A stretch of DNA of 64,000 nt from DASQBT01 sp963746955 (GTDB taxonomy: Bacteria; Pseudomonadota; Gammaproteobacteria; Burkholderiales; Thiobacillaceae), in assembly GCA_963746955.1 (NCBI GenBank), contig CAVVDR010000009.1:310001-374000 (forward strand), given 5' to 3'. The stretch's first letter is position 1; each line of letters starts with the position of its first letter. Both the position numbers and the translations under genes were made by a program. The notes below the pieces were generated by a model. That model searched no databases and had not been told where the DNA came from. It saw only the letters and a list, made by a program, of their open reading frames with translations. Below are positions 26,011 to 35,422 of the stretch, one piece after another.

Positions 26011-27414
26011 ATGATTAACCCCACCCACCCCTGGCTCGCCGCCTTCAAGGTCTACACCCATCCCCGCGTGATGGGCATGCTGTTCCTGGGATTTTCCGCC
26101 GGACTCCCGTTCTTGCTGGTGCTGGGCACGCTGTCGTTCTGGCTGCGCGAGGCGGGCGTTGACCGCGCCACCATCGGCCACATGAGCTGGGTGGGCCTGG
26201 CGTATGGCATCAAATGGCTGTGGTCGCCATTGGTGGACCGGCTGCCTTTGCCGCTGCTCACCGCCAGACTTGGGCGCCGCCGTTCCTGGCTGCTGGTCTC
26301 GCAGATCGTTATCGCGGGTTCGCTGCTCGGCATGGCCAACACGGACCCGGTGCTGAATCTGTCCCACACGATATTCTTCGCCCTGGCCGTGGCCTTCGCC
26401 TCTGCCACCCAGGACATTGCCCTGGATGCCTATCGGATTGAGGCGGTGGAAGTGGAAAAGCAGGGTGCCATGGCGGCAAGCTATCAGGCAGGTTATCGCC
26501 TCGCCATGATCACGGCCGGTGCCGGCGTGTTGTGGATTGCCTCAGCCGTCGCCCCTTCCGCGACCGGCTACGATTTCCATCCCTGGCAGGTGGCGTATTC
26601 GGTCATGGCGGCCTGCATGGTCGTAGGCATGCTGACCACACTGATTATCACGGAGCCGAAGCCGCATGTTGCGCCCGGCACCCTGGAGCGCGAGGCCCAT
26701 GCCCGCACTGAGCTAGAACACAAGGGCTATCGCGGTGCCAGGCTGGACTTGCTGACATGGCTGTATGACGCGGTGTTCAGCCCGTTCATCGACTTTATCC
26801 AGCGCTTCCGCTGGCAAGCGCTGCTGATTCTTGCCCTGATCGCGATCTACCGTATTTCGGATGTGGTGATGGGGGTGATGAGCAACCCGTTTTATGTGGA
26901 CATGGGCTTCACCAAGGATGAGGTCGCGACCGTATCCAAGGTGTACGGAGTGATCATGACCATTGCCGGCGCGGCCCTGGGCGGCGTATTTACCGCCCGC
27001 TACGGCGTGATGCGAATCCTGATGCTGGGTGCGGTGCTCTCCGCTGCCACCAATCTGCTTTTCGTCTGGCTCACCGGCCTGGGCCATGACGTGGGCGCGC
27101 TGGTGTTCACCGTGTCTGCCGACAATCTGGCGGGGGGGATCGCTTCCAGTGCGTTTGTCGCCTATCTCTCGGGACTTACAAATCAGGCATATTCCGCCAC
27201 CCAGTACGCCTTGTTCAGCTCGGTGATGCTGCTGCTGCCCAAGTTCATCGCCGGATTTTCCGGCAGCTTCGTCGATGCCTACGGCTACCCGGCCTTCTTC
27301 ACCGGCACCGCCTTGATCGGCCTGCCAGTGCTGGTGCTGGTATGGCTTGCCGGGCGCAGTGCGTTCAACTCCGCGAGTTCTGAACAAGGCGGACAAGAGG
27401 ACAAGAGGGTTTAG
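26011..27414 (+). CDS. ampG: AmpG-like muropeptide permease (MFS)
   Basis: 467 residues with about 12-14 membrane helices, importing anhydro-muropeptides from cell-wall turnover into the cytoplasm. AmpG family signs: LFLGFSAGLPFLLVLGTLSFWLREAGVD, GIKWLWSPLVDRLPLP and ATQDIALDAYRIE. I use ATG 26011; the frame extends upstream without an RBS or membrane segment. A GC-rich gene following the lower-GC vapBC45 pair. Fits the window's cell-wall recycling theme (mpl at 48 kb). Confidence 0.92.
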   Translation: MINPTHPWLAAFKVYTHPRVMGMLFLGFSAGLPFLLVLGTLSFWLREAGVDRATIGHMSWVGLAYGIKWLWSPLVDRLPLPLLTARLGRRRSWLLVSQIVIAGSLLGMANTDPVLNLSHTIFFALAVAFASATQDIALDAYRIEAVEVEKQGAMAASYQAGYRLAMITAGAGVLWIASAVAPSATGYDFHPWQVAYSVMAACMVVGMLTTLIITEPKPHVAPGTLEREAHARTELEHKGYRGARLDLLTWLYDAVFSPFIDFIQRFRWQALLILALIAIYRISDVVMGVMSNPFYVDMGFTKDEVATVSKVYGVIMTIAGAALGGVFTARYGVMRILMLGAVLSAATNLLFVWLTGLGHDVGALVFTVSADNLAGGIASSAFVAYLSGLTNQAYSATQYALFSSVMLLLPKFIAGFSGSFVDAYGYPAFFTGTALIGLPVLVLVWLAGRSAFNSASSEQGGQEDKRV

Positions 27415-27453
27415 CATCTCCTCCTGTACTCCTGTCCTCTTTGTGAAATACCA

Positions 27454-28116
27454 ATGATTGAATTCTCCCTGCTCTCGGCGCTGCTGGTCGGGCTGCTTGG
27501 CGGCGTGCACTGCGCCGGCATGTGTGGCGGAATCGTGGCGGCCATTTCGTTTCGCGCCGACGGCAGCGCAGCGCCGTTCCGCCTGCACTTGGGTTACAAC
27601 CTCGGCCGGGTGCTGAGCTACACGCTGTTCGGGGCGCTGGCCGGCAGTCTGGGGGCGAGCCTCAACCTGCTGCAGGTCCATCTTCTGCAGAAAATGCTAA
27701 GTGTTCTCGCACAATTGGTGTTGGTTTTGTTGGGCCTGTATCTGGCAGGCTGGAATCGCTGGGTGTTGATTTTTGAGCGCGCAGGCGGCGCGCTTTGGGG
27801 CCGCTTGCAACCCATCTTCAAGAAGCTGCTGCCAGTGCGGAATCTGCCCGGCGCCTTTGTTGCCGGCATGGCTTGGGGCTGGCTGCCCTGCGGGCTGGTC
27901 TATTCCGTGCTGGTTGGCGCGCTGGCTTCCGGCAGCGCCACCAGTGGAGCGGGGCTGATGCTGGCCTTTGCCCTGGGCACGCTGCCCAATCTGCTGGGCA
28001 TGGGTTTGTTTGCCCGCTCCCTGCAGCCCTTCTTCCAGCACGCGATCACCCGCAGGGCTGCGGGCCTGCTGGTAAGTGGGTTTGGCATATGGGGCCTCTT
28101 CAGGCTGGCGATGTAG
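27454..28116 (+). CDS. TauE/SafE (DsbD_2-like) membrane protein
   Basis: 220 residues, six or so membrane helices. The N-terminal motif GLLGGVHCAGMCGG (residues about 13-27) is the signature of the UreH/DsbD_2-type members of this family, many of which handle copper or other metals or redox in cytochrome oxidase assembly. A repeat of the fold is seen at GMAWGWLPCGLVYSVLVGAL. The substrate is not clear; copper handling is the best guess. It starts 39 bases after ampG. Confidence 0.85.
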   Translation: MIEFSLLSALLVGLLGGVHCAGMCGGIVAAISFRADGSAAPFRLHLGYNLGRVLSYTLFGALAGSLGASLNLLQVHLLQKMLSVLAQLVLVLLGLYLAGWNRWVLIFERAGGALWGRLQPIFKKLLPVRNLPGAFVAGMAWGWLPCGLVYSVLVGALASGSATSGAGLMLAFALGTLPNLLGMGLFARSLQPFFQHAITRRAAGLLVSGFGIWGLFRLAM

Positions 28117-28130
28117 AAGCGGCTTGCCGG

Positions 28131-28559
28131 CTATCTGTAGAACTGCTGAGTGAAAGTAACTTCCCGTTTGGGTTCACCGGAGACCGCCACGCTGACGTTG
28201 AATCTCAAGGTGTCCGGCGGCGACACACGGAATTCTCCCAGATAGTAAATTGCCGCGCCTTCCTTTATCTCGCGCATGTCGACGGTGGACAGTTGATTGC
28301 TCAGGTTGACTGCGTACGCTGAAAGTCTGGCCGCAATGGGTATGCCAACACCCATGGCGTTCTTGCGCAGTACGGAGATGGTCACCAGACCGCGCGTATT
28401 GCTGCGGTCGATCTTGTACGTCCGGGCCACTTCCGGCAGCAGGTCGCTGGTCAGCATGGCATTGTAATGGACTTCGAGCTTGCCGAATTTGTCGGCCTGT
28501 TCGGCTTGGGCAACGACAGGAACTAAAGCAAGGGTTAGCAATGCAAACCAGCGGTTCAT
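28131..28559 (-). CDS. DUF4426 periplasmic protein
   Basis: 142 residues with a Sec signal peptide (cleaved near VVAQA-EQADK). The mature part matches DUF4426: FGKLEVHYNAMLTSDLLPEVARTYKIDRSNTRGLVTISVLRK and C-terminal LRFNVSVAVSGEPKREVTFTQQFYR. The family is a small all-beta periplasmic protein of unknown function in proteobacteria. It lies at the end of the Mla-like operon but 63 bases away, so may have its own promoter. Confidence 0.85.
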   Translation of the reverse strand: MNRWFALLTLALVPVVAQAEQADKFGKLEVHYNAMLTSDLLPEVARTYKIDRSNTRGLVTISVLRKNAMGVGIPIAARLSAYAVNLSNQLSTVDMREIKEGAAIYYLGEFRVSPPDTLRFNVSVAVSGEPKREVTFTQQFYR

Positions 28560-28622
28560 ACAGTCTCCTCGTGTTGTTTATGTTTGAGCAAGCCGATTTG
28601 AGGCCTCTCCCAATATAGACGA

Positions 28623-29270
28623 TCAATTCCCCGCAGGCAGGGTGATCAGCCAGTCCATCAAATCATCAAGCAGGCGGGTGGTTGACCGGGTGAAGGCCTC
28701 GTGCGCCCCGGCTGCATCAAAGCTGGACAGCTCCGCGCTCGCGCTGAACAGCTTGTGGCCCACGAGCTTATGGGTCGAGAGATCGACCACATCCGCCTGC
28801 ATGAGTATCGTTGTCTTGCCAGGCGGGCGGGTGGCATCGTGGTAGAACTCGAGCAGTTCCGTTTCCAGCAGCCAGTCGCCCCTGACCTGGCCGTCCCCCA
28901 CCACCGCCGCAAAGAGATTTTCCCGTTCAAGCCGAAGCCTCAGCAGCTCGGCGAAGCGCTTGCCCGGGCGCTCGGTCCAGCGCGCGTACCGATAATACGA
29001 CCGGGTGCCGACCTGGTCGCTATAGGCCAGGCTATCTGTATCGTAGAAAGGGGGCGCCTGAGTATCCAGCACCACGAGCGTCAGCGGGCGGGGCGTGTGA
29101 GCAGGCGCAGTGCGCCCCAGATCCTCGAGCACGAAATGGGTCACCGGAGGAGCGTTCTTGTCCACACCCAGATTGATGCAAGCGCTCAGGGCCAGTGTGA
29201 TGAACAAAGCGCCCGCAGGTCGCGCCGCCTTGCGGATCAAATGCTTTAGCAACGAAAAAGATCCCGCCAC
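28623..29270 (-). CDS. ABC-type transport auxiliary lipoprotein (PqiC/YmbA-like)
   Basis: 215 residues. GTG start at 29270 overlaps the MCE gene stop as TAGTG. Signal peptide with lipobox LSAC near residue 30. The rest (PPVTHFVLEDLG, PFYDTDSLAYSDQVGTRSYYRYARWTERPGKRFAELLRLRLE) fits the ABC_trans_aux family, outer-membrane lipoproteins paired with MCE transporters. It probably docks the periplasmic MCE tube to the outer membrane. Confidence 0.9.
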   Translation of the reverse strand: MAGSFSLLKHLIRKAARPAGALFITLALSACINLGVDKNAPPVTHFVLEDLGRTAPAHTPRPLTLVVLDTQAPPFYDTDSLAYSDQVGTRSYYRYARWTERPGKRFAELLRLRLERENLFAAVVGDGQVRGDWLLETELLEFYHDATRPPGKTTILMQADVVDLSTHKLVGHKLFSASAELSSFDAAGAHEAFTRSTTRLLDDLMDWLITLPAGN

Positions 29271-30211
29271 TATTTTTCTCCTGGTCCGGGCTTGGGCTTG
29301 CCCGCACCCAGCAGCAAGGCCTGGGGATTGGACAGCTTGCGCCCCGCGACGGTAACGGCATCGGTGCCGGCCCGAATATCCCGGCCGATGGCGGTGATTT
29401 CCAGGCTGCCGGTATCCGACAGGTTCTGCAGTTTCCGGGAAATTGCACTGGTTTCCTGTTGCAGGTTTTCCAGGGTCAGCGTGGCTTGTTTGAGGGTGCT
29501 GGCCGCGTCCTTGCCGACCCCTTGTATGCTGCCCTCTGCCGTGGTTGCAGCCTGGGAAATATTGGCGGCGGCAACCCGGAATTGATCTGCAGCGGCACGC
29601 AGGGCCTGTGCGGTCTCTCCCAGGGAACGCTTGTTTTGCACCATGTAATCAGATACGTCCCTGAGATTGGCGAGGGTCTGTGACAAGGCCTTGCGGTTTT
29701 CCTCGGTCAGCACGCTATTCATCCTGTCCAGCACTTCGGCACCATTCTCCGCCATGCGGGAAACTGCGCCGGCCACCTTGTCCAGATCGGAACTGCCTTC
29801 GGCAATCACCGGGTAACTCTCCCCCTTGGGGGCCTCGGTCAACGCGGGAGCCCCCGGTTCGCCATTGACGAGTTCAAGGGTGGCCAGGCCGGTCACCACA
29901 TTGCGCTTGACGTAAGCCTGCGCGCCCTGGCGCACCGGGGTATGTTCATCCACATTGATCGTGACCCGCACGCCGCGCTGCGCTTCGGAAGCGAGATCCA
30001 GGCTGGAAACGACGCCGACTTTGATCCCCCGCATTTTGACCGCGCTGTTGACCTCCAGCCCATCCATGGACTGATGGTTGAAATAGATGGTGTAGGGGCT
30101 GTAGGCGATCGAGTTTGCCCACCCGCCCAGCCAGACCATCCCCAGTCCGAGCAGCACCACCACCAGCAAAACGATGACCCCCACCAGCGTGTATTTGGCT
30201 TCGGCTTCCAT
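29270..30211 (-). CDS. MlaD/MCE-family substrate-binding protein
   Basis: 313 residues. One N-terminal membrane helix (about 8-28), an MCE domain (about 38-115: YTIYFNHQSMDGLEVNSAVKMRGIKVGVV, VRQGAQAYVKRNVVTGLATLEL), then a long helical C-terminal part with heptad-like Ala/Leu/Gln pattern, which could form a helical tube in a hexamer. Binds and shuttles phospholipids or other lipids between membranes. Two bases downstream of the ATPase gene. Confidence 0.92.
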   Translation of the reverse strand: MEAEAKYTLVGVIVLLVVVLLGLGMVWLGGWANSIAYSPYTIYFNHQSMDGLEVNSAVKMRGIKVGVVSSLDLASEAQRGVRVTINVDEHTPVRQGAQAYVKRNVVTGLATLELVNGEPGAPALTEAPKGESYPVIAEGSSDLDKVAGAVSRMAENGAEVLDRMNSVLTEENRKALSQTLANLRDVSDYMVQNKRSLGETAQALRAAADQFRVAAANISQAATTAEGSIQGVGKDAASTLKQATLTLENLQQETSAISRKLQNLSDTGSLEITAIGRDIRAGTDAVTVAGRKLSNPQALLLGAGKPKPGPGEK

Positions 30212-30213
30212 AT

Positions 30214-30966
30214 TTATTCCTTCATCGGAGCCCGCACGGAAAAGTAGTCCCGCAGCCAGGGATCGTCGATCTTTTCAAGTTCCGCCACCGGCCCATCGGC
30301 TTTCAGTTTTCCATCCGCCAGCACGATCACCCGGTCGATGATGGAAAGCAGTGTATCCAAGTCGTGCGTCACGAGAAAGACGGTCAGTCCCAGGCTGTCT
30401 GACAGCAAGCGGATAAGATGGTCGAAGGCCCGGCCGGAAACGGGATCCAGGCCCGAGGTAGGTTCATCGAGAAACAGCAGTTCGGGATCGAGGGCCAGAG
30501 CCCTGGCCAGCGCCGCCCGCTTGCGCATGCCGCCAGAAAGTTCGCTGGGTTTCTTGCGCGCCGCGTCGGGCGGCAGGCCCGTCATGGCAAGTTTGAGCCG
30601 GGCCAGCCGCAGGCTCTCTTCCCCCTTGATCTGGGTATGCTCCAGCAAAGGAACCGCCACATTCTGTTCCACGTTGAGAGAGGAGAACAGTGCGCCATCC
30701 TGGAACAGCACGCCGAATCGCACGCGCAGCCGGTTGAGTCTGGCCGTGCCGAGGGACCAAATATCCTCGCCAAACAGCTGAACCCGGCCCGAGGTGGGGC
30801 GCAGCAGGCCAATCATTTCCCGCAGCAGCACTGACTTGCCGGTGCCGCTTCCGCCAATGAGGCCCACCACTTCTCCACGTTGCACCGAAAAACTGACGTC
30901 ATCGTGGATCAGCGCGCCACCAAGTCGGGTGACAATATGCTCAACATTGATGACTGCGTCGCTCAT
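30214..30966 (-). CDS. MlaF-like ABC transporter ATPase
   Basis: 250 residues from ATG 30966. Walker A GGSGTGKS, Q-loop FQDGALFS, signature LSGGMRKRAALARAL and Walker B LLFLDEPTSGLDP. Powers the lipid-transport complex with the permease, 7 bases upstream, and the MCE protein. The C-terminal YFSVRAPMKE fits the tail by which MlaF ATPases exchange at the dimer partner. Confidence 0.95.
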   Translation of the reverse strand: MSDAVINVEHIVTRLGGALIHDDVSFSVQRGEVVGLIGGSGTGKSVLLREMIGLLRPTSGRVQLFGEDIWSLGTARLNRLRVRFGVLFQDGALFSSLNVEQNVAVPLLEHTQIKGEESLRLARLKLAMTGLPPDAARKKPSELSGGMRKRAALARALALDPELLFLDEPTSGLDPVSGRAFDHLIRLLSDSLGLTVFLVTHDLDTLLSIIDRVIVLADGKLKADGPVAELEKIDDPWLRDYFSVRAPMKE

Positions 30967-30973
30967 GTCAGAC

Positions 30974-32098
30974 CTATGTGTAAATCGGCACATCCGAAAA
31001 GATAATGGCGAACAGGGCATTTAGCACGATGACTGCGACAATCGATTGAACAACCGTGGACGTTGTATTCATCCCTACGCTGCGCGCATCGCGTTCGGCC
31101 GACAAGCCCATGCGACAGGCGATCAGGCCTATCACCACCGCGAACACCGGTGCCTTGACCAAACCAATCTCGTACGTCTGGATCTTCAGCACACTGCCCA
31201 GGCGCTCCCAGAACAGGTGCGGGTCAATCCCCAACTGGGTCTTGGCGATGACCATGCCACCCAGCAATCCTGCCGTGTCGCCCAGAAAAACCAGCAGCGG
31301 CAGCGCCACCACCAGCGCAACAATCCTGGGTATGACCAGTACGGCATAAGGCGAAAGTCCGAGCACGGCGATGGCGTCAATTTCCTCATTGACCTTCATG
31401 GTGCCAAGTTGTGCGGTTATTGCCGCGCCCGAGCGACCGGCGATCAGGATGGCTGCGATCAGGGGCGAAATCTCTCTTAGCACCGCGGCAGCCACTCCAT
31501 CCACCACAAAGATGTTGGCGCCGAATTTTTGCGCCTGCACACCCAGCAGGTAGGCAAACACAACCCCGAGGAGAAAGATCATCGCCATCACGATGGGAAT
31601 GGCATCGACGAAAATCACTTCGATTTGCGCCGTCAATTCCTTGAAGCGGAAGTTGCCCGGACTGCGCCACAACTCCAGAAATTCGATGGCCAGTTCACCA
31701 ACGAAACGTATGAGCCCGAGCACATTCCCCCAGGCGTCCGCCGCTCCGTGACCCACACGGTTCAGCATGCCCCAACGGTGGCGCTCCCTTGTCCGGTGCT
31801 GCGACGCTGCCAACAGATGCTGCGCCACGAGGTCCAGCACCTGTCGATGGGCAGGTTTGAACGCATGCAAGTTCAGGGACTGCCCGACCGCCCCGGCGCG
31901 TTGCAACAGATCCAGCAGGGTTTGCGCGCCGCCAGTGTCCAGCGCGGTCAACTCGCTGCCATCCAGTTGGATTCGTCCTTCCAGTGCGGGCAGGGGCGCA
32001 TCGCCAGCCAGCGGAAGGTTGGCCAGCGCCCAGTCCCCCTGGGGCCGAAGTACCCAACCTGTCTCAGTCTGCTGAACCCCAAGCTTGGGCGCAGTCAA
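30974..32098 (-). CDS. MlaE-type permease with N-terminal STAS domain (MlaB-MlaE fusion)
   Basis: 374 residues. Residues 1-105 form a STAS-like domain (VLRPQGDWALANLP, IQLDGSELTALDTGGAQTLLDLLQRAG), normally a separate protein MlaB. The rest is a five- to six-helix MlaE permease with EVIFVDAIPIVMAMIFLLGVVFAYLLGVQAQKFGA and SPLIAAILIAGRSGAAITAQLGTMKVNEEIDAI. The start is only 3 bases after the metW stop, so transcription probably runs through from metX-metW. Fused STAS-permeases are known in other proteobacteria. Confidence 0.93.
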   Translation of the reverse strand: MTAPKLGVQQTETGWVLRPQGDWALANLPLAGDAPLPALEGRIQLDGSELTALDTGGAQTLLDLLQRAGAVGQSLNLHAFKPAHRQVLDLVAQHLLAASQHRTRERHRWGMLNRVGHGAADAWGNVLGLIRFVGELAIEFLELWRSPGNFRFKELTAQIEVIFVDAIPIVMAMIFLLGVVFAYLLGVQAQKFGANIFVVDGVAAAVLREISPLIAAILIAGRSGAAITAQLGTMKVNEEIDAIAVLGLSPYAVLVIPRIVALVVALPLLVFLGDTAGLLGGMVIAKTQLGIDPHLFWERLGSVLKIQTYEIGLVKAPVFAVVIGLIACRMGLSAERDARSVGMNTTSTVVQSIVAVIVLNALFAIIFSDVPIYT

Positions 32099-32101
32099 GA
32101 C

Positions 32102-32695
32102 TCAGGCCTCTTTCTCGAAGCGATACACCGCCAGGCTGCCCAGCAGGTTGGGCAGCACGCGAATGTCTTTGCCATTGGCGATGACGACGCGCTGCAGCAC
32201 GCGGGCGCCCACTTCTACGCACAGGTCTTCAAAATCGTTCAGGGTACAGAGGTGGATATTGGGCGTATCGAACCATTGGTAGGGTATTTCTTCAGAAACC
32301 GGCATGCGGCCGGCCAACACCTGCAGGCGGTTTCTCCAATACCCGAAGTTGGGAAAGGTCACGATGCCCTGACGCCCCACGCGCAGCATTTCCTGCAGAA
32401 TTCCCTCGGTGTTATGCATGGCTTGGAGCGTGCGGGAGAGAATCACATAATCAAACGATGCAGTCTCGAAGATGGAAAGCCCGTCTTCCAGATTCATCTG
32501 CAGCACATTGATGCCGCGTTTGACGCTGGCCAGCACGCCTTCGCTGCTGATTTCAACGCCGTAGCCCGCAATCTGGCGACCTTCCTCAAGATAGGCCAGC
32601 AACGCGCCGTCGCCACACCCCAAATCCAGCACCCGGCTGCCAGGTGTGATCCATTCCGCAATGGCCTGAAAATCGTGTCTGACCGCGGCACTCAC
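32102..32695 (-). CDS. metW: MetW, methionine biosynthesis methyltransferase-like protein
   Basis: 197 residues with a class-I methyltransferase fold: the SAM-binding loop VLDLGCGDGALLAYLEE, and MNLEDGLSIFETASFDYVILSRTLQ. In proteobacteria MetW forms a complex with MetX and is needed for full homoserine acyltransfer. It overlaps metX by ATGA. Confidence 0.95.
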   Translation of the reverse strand: MSAAVRHDFQAIAEWITPGSRVLDLGCGDGALLAYLEEGRQIAGYGVEISSEGVLASVKRGINVLQMNLEDGLSIFETASFDYVILSRTLQAMHNTEGILQEMLRVGRQGIVTFPNFGYWRNRLQVLAGRMPVSEEIPYQWFDTPNIHLCTLNDFEDLCVEVGARVLQRVVIANGKDIRVLPNLLGSLAVYRFEKEA

Positions 32696-33816
32696 GGGCT
32701 AACCCGATCCATATAGCTTTTCACCAGTCCGTGATAGTAGGCGTCGTCCATCAGAAAGGCATCATGTCCGTGGCCATGGCTCACCTCTCCATAGGTCACG
32801 TTGCGGCCGCAGTCCAGCAGCGCCTTGACGATTTCCTTGGAACGACCGGGAGAAAAACGCCAGTCGGTGGTGAAGGAAATTACCAGAAATTGCGCCTGCG
32901 CGGGCTTCAGGGCATCGGACAGAGTGCCTCGACGGCCATGATGGGTAGGATCGAAGTAGTCCAGCGCCTTGGTCATCAGCAGGTAGGTGTTGGCGTCAAA
33001 GCTTTCCGCGAACTTGTCCCCCTGATAACGCAGATAGGACTCAATTTCGAACTCCACATCAAAGCCATACTGGAAACCCTCGGTGCGCAACAGACGGCCA
33101 AACTTGCTGCCCATGACGTCATCGGACAAATAAGTGATGTGGCCCAGCATGCGGGCCAGTCTCAGGCCGCGGCGCGGCCGGGTCTGGTGCGCGTAATAAT
33201 CTCCGCCGTGGAAATCCGGGTCGGTCAGGATCGCGTTGCGTGCCACATCATTGAACGCGATGTTCTGCGCAGTCAGGCCGGGAGCCGCCGCGATCACCAG
33301 CGCGTGGCGCAGGCGCGCCGGATAACTGATCGACCACTGCAGGACCTGCATGGCGCCCAGGCTGCCGCCGATGATGGCGGCAAACTGTTCAATGCCAAGC
33401 CTATCGGCCAGCCTGGCCTGGGTCTCCGACCAGTCCTCCACAGTCACCACCGGAAACGATGAGCCCCAGGGTTTGCCGGTCGCCGGATTAGGCGAGGACG
33501 GCCCGGTGGAACCATGGCAGCCACCCAGGTTATTCATCCCGATGACAAAGAACTTGTCGGTATCGATGGGTTTGCCCGGGCCGATCATGTTGTCCCACCA
33601 GCCGGGCCGCTTGTCCGCTTCGGCGTGCCTGCCGGCAACATGATGATTGCCTGACAGGGCGTGGCAGATCAGGACGGCGTTGGATCTGGCGGTGTTGAGT
33701 TGACCATAGGTTTCGTAAACCAGGTCATATCCAGGTAGTATCGCGCCGCTCGTGAGGGTAAGAGGCGATTCAAAATGGGCGCGCTGGGGACTGACGATAC
33801 CGACCGAGTCGGACAT
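32692..33816 (-). CDS. metX: Homoserine O-acyltransferase MetX
   Basis: 374 residues from ATG 33816. Alpha/beta-hydrolase acyltransferase that activates homoserine for methionine synthesis. Nucleophile serine in IIGGSLGAMQVLQW, the acid in FTTDWRFSP, and the terminal histidine in GHGHDAFL. In proteobacteria with MetW, the enzyme often uses succinyl-CoA, so the acyl donor cannot be settled from the name alone. The gene starts the metX-metW-mla cluster; no SAM riboswitch was seen upstream. Confidence 0.94.
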   Translation of the reverse strand: MSDSVGIVSPQRAHFESPLTLTSGAILPGYDLVYETYGQLNTARSNAVLICHALSGNHHVAGRHAEADKRPGWWDNMIGPGKPIDTDKFFVIGMNNLGGCHGSTGPSSPNPATGKPWGSSFPVVTVEDWSETQARLADRLGIEQFAAIIGGSLGAMQVLQWSISYPARLRHALVIAAAPGLTAQNIAFNDVARNAILTDPDFHGGDYYAHQTRPRRGLRLARMLGHITYLSDDVMGSKFGRLLRTEGFQYGFDVEFEIESYLRYQGDKFAESFDANTYLLMTKALDYFDPTHHGRRGTLSDALKPAQAQFLVISFTTDWRFSPGRSKEIVKALLDCGRNVTYGEVSHGHGHDAFLMDDAYYHGLVKSYMDRVSP

Positions 33817-33898
33817 GGATCTTTGGGCTTTGTTTTCAGCAGATGCGGCGATTATAGCCATATTCCACTGCACGGCCAGACCGCGAACCGACAAAAGA

Positions 33899-33920
33899 AA
33901 AGGCGCCTTGCGGCGCCTTT
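33899..33920 (-). terminator. Intrinsic terminator after amtB
   Basis: A perfect 9-bp stem (AAAGGCGCC / GGCGCCTTT) with a TTGC loop. On the minus strand it is followed by TTTTCTTTTG, so it should end transcripts coming from amtB, 83 bases upstream, before metX begins. On the plus strand only TTTCTC follows. Confidence 0.85.
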
Positions 33921-34002
33921 CTCCCCCTCAACAAACGGGGCCAAATGCGCGGCCAGGTCCCCTGGCCGCGATCACTACGGGTAGCGGGTCGAACTTGCGC
34001 CC

Positions 34003-35409
34003 TTACTCCACACGCTCTCCATGGAGCGCAATATCCAAGCCCTCGCGTTCTTCTTCTTCGCTCACGCGCAAGCCGATCACCATGTCCAGCACCTTGAGGA
34101 TGATGAAGGTGACCACGGCATCGTAGACAATGGTGATGCCCACGCCCTTGGCCTGGATGATGAACTGACCAAAACTGCCGGCCGTTCCGCCGATCGACTC
34201 GACCGCGAAGAAGCCGGTTAGAAGCGCGCCCACGATACCGCCGATCGCATGGACACCAAAGGCATCCAGGGAATCGTCGTAGCCCAGCATCTTCTTCAGC
34301 GAAGTGGCCGACCAGAAGCAGATCACGCCGGCGGCGATGCCGATTACCAAGGCGCCGATCGGACCCACGAAGCCGGACGCGGGCGTGATGGCCACCAATC
34401 CGGCGACTGCACCGGACGCGATGCCCAGCACGCTGGGTTTGCCTTTGCTAATCCACTCGGCGAACATCCAGGCCAGGGCCGCGGCTCCGGTCGCGATCTG
34501 GGTTACCGCCATCGCCATGCCCGCGCGACCGTCGGCAGTCACTGCAGAACCCGCGTTGAATCCGAACCAGCCTACCCACAGCATGGCAGCGCCCATAACC
34601 GTCAGGGTCAGGTTATGCGGTGCCATGGGTTCCTTGCCGTAACCGATCCGGGGCCCGAGCATCAGTGCCGTGATCAGGCCAGCCACCCCCGCGTTGATGT
34701 GCACCACGGTGCCGCCCGCGAAGTCCAGTACGCCCAGATCCCACATGAAGCCGCCGTCGCCCGACCACACCATGTGCGCGATCGGTGAATACACCAGCAG
34801 CGACCACAGCGCCATGAACCACAGCATCGCGGAAAACTTCATCCGATCTGCAAAGGCACCGGTAATCAGGGCCGGAGTAATGATGGCGAAAGTCATCTGG
34901 AAGGTCATGAACACCGTTTCAGGAATGATGGTGGTCATACTGTCCTTGCCGATGCCGGACAAGAAGGCCTTGCTGAGGCTGCCAAAGAAGGAGTAGAAGT
35001 TCGTAACTCCCTTGCTCATGCCGGTGGTATCAAACGCGATGCTGTAGCCCGCCACCATCCACAACACGGTGACCAGCGCCGTGATGGCAAAGCTCTGCAT
35101 AATAGTCGCCAGGACATTCTTCTTGCGGACCATGCCACCGTAGAACAGGGCCAGACCCGGGATCGTCATCAACAACACCAAGGCAGTCGACGTCAGCATC
35201 CACGCAGTGGCACCCGTATCGAGCTTGGGTGCTTCAGGTGCGGCGGCGGGTGCGGTAGCCGCGGGTGCGGGCATGGCTGCAGCCGGAGCTTCTGGGGCAG
35301 GAGCCGTCGCGGCGGGTTCAGGAGGGGTCGCGGCCGGCTCGTCCGCCAAAACAGGCATGGCGAGCCCCAGCCCCAGCAGTAAACCTAAACTTGCAATTAG
35401 CTTTCTCAT
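34003..35409 (-). CDS. amtB: Ammonium transporter AmtB
   Basis: 468 residues from ATG 35409. It has an N-terminal signal peptide (LGLGLAMPVLADEP) and a Pro/Ala-rich periplasmic linker of about 50 residues, then 11 membrane helices. Key conduction motifs are intact: LDFAGGTVVHINAG (twin-His region), DAFGVHAIGGIVGALLTG (second His). The C-terminal tail RVSEEEEREGLDIALHGERVE is the site where GlnK docks. It follows glnK by 13 bases, as in most proteobacteria. Confidence 0.97.
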   Translation of the reverse strand: MRKLIASLGLLLGLGLAMPVLADEPAATPPEPAATAPAPEAPAAAMPAPAATAPAAAPEAPKLDTGATAWMLTSTALVLLMTIPGLALFYGGMVRKKNVLATIMQSFAITALVTVLWMVAGYSIAFDTTGMSKGVTNFYSFFGSLSKAFLSGIGKDSMTTIIPETVFMTFQMTFAIITPALITGAFADRMKFSAMLWFMALWSLLVYSPIAHMVWSGDGGFMWDLGVLDFAGGTVVHINAGVAGLITALMLGPRIGYGKEPMAPHNLTLTVMGAAMLWVGWFGFNAGSAVTADGRAGMAMAVTQIATGAAALAWMFAEWISKGKPSVLGIASGAVAGLVAITPASGFVGPIGALVIGIAAGVICFWSATSLKKMLGYDDSLDAFGVHAIGGIVGALLTGFFAVESIGGTAGSFGQFIIQAKGVGITIVYDAVVTFIILKVLDMVIGLRVSEEEEREGLDIALHGERVE

Positions 35410-35422
35410 TGTTTGGCTCCCC

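Noticed and set aside
26713..27681. 322-codon minus-strand frame opposite ampG
   Set aside because: Antisense shadow rich in Gln/His/Arg, without family signature.
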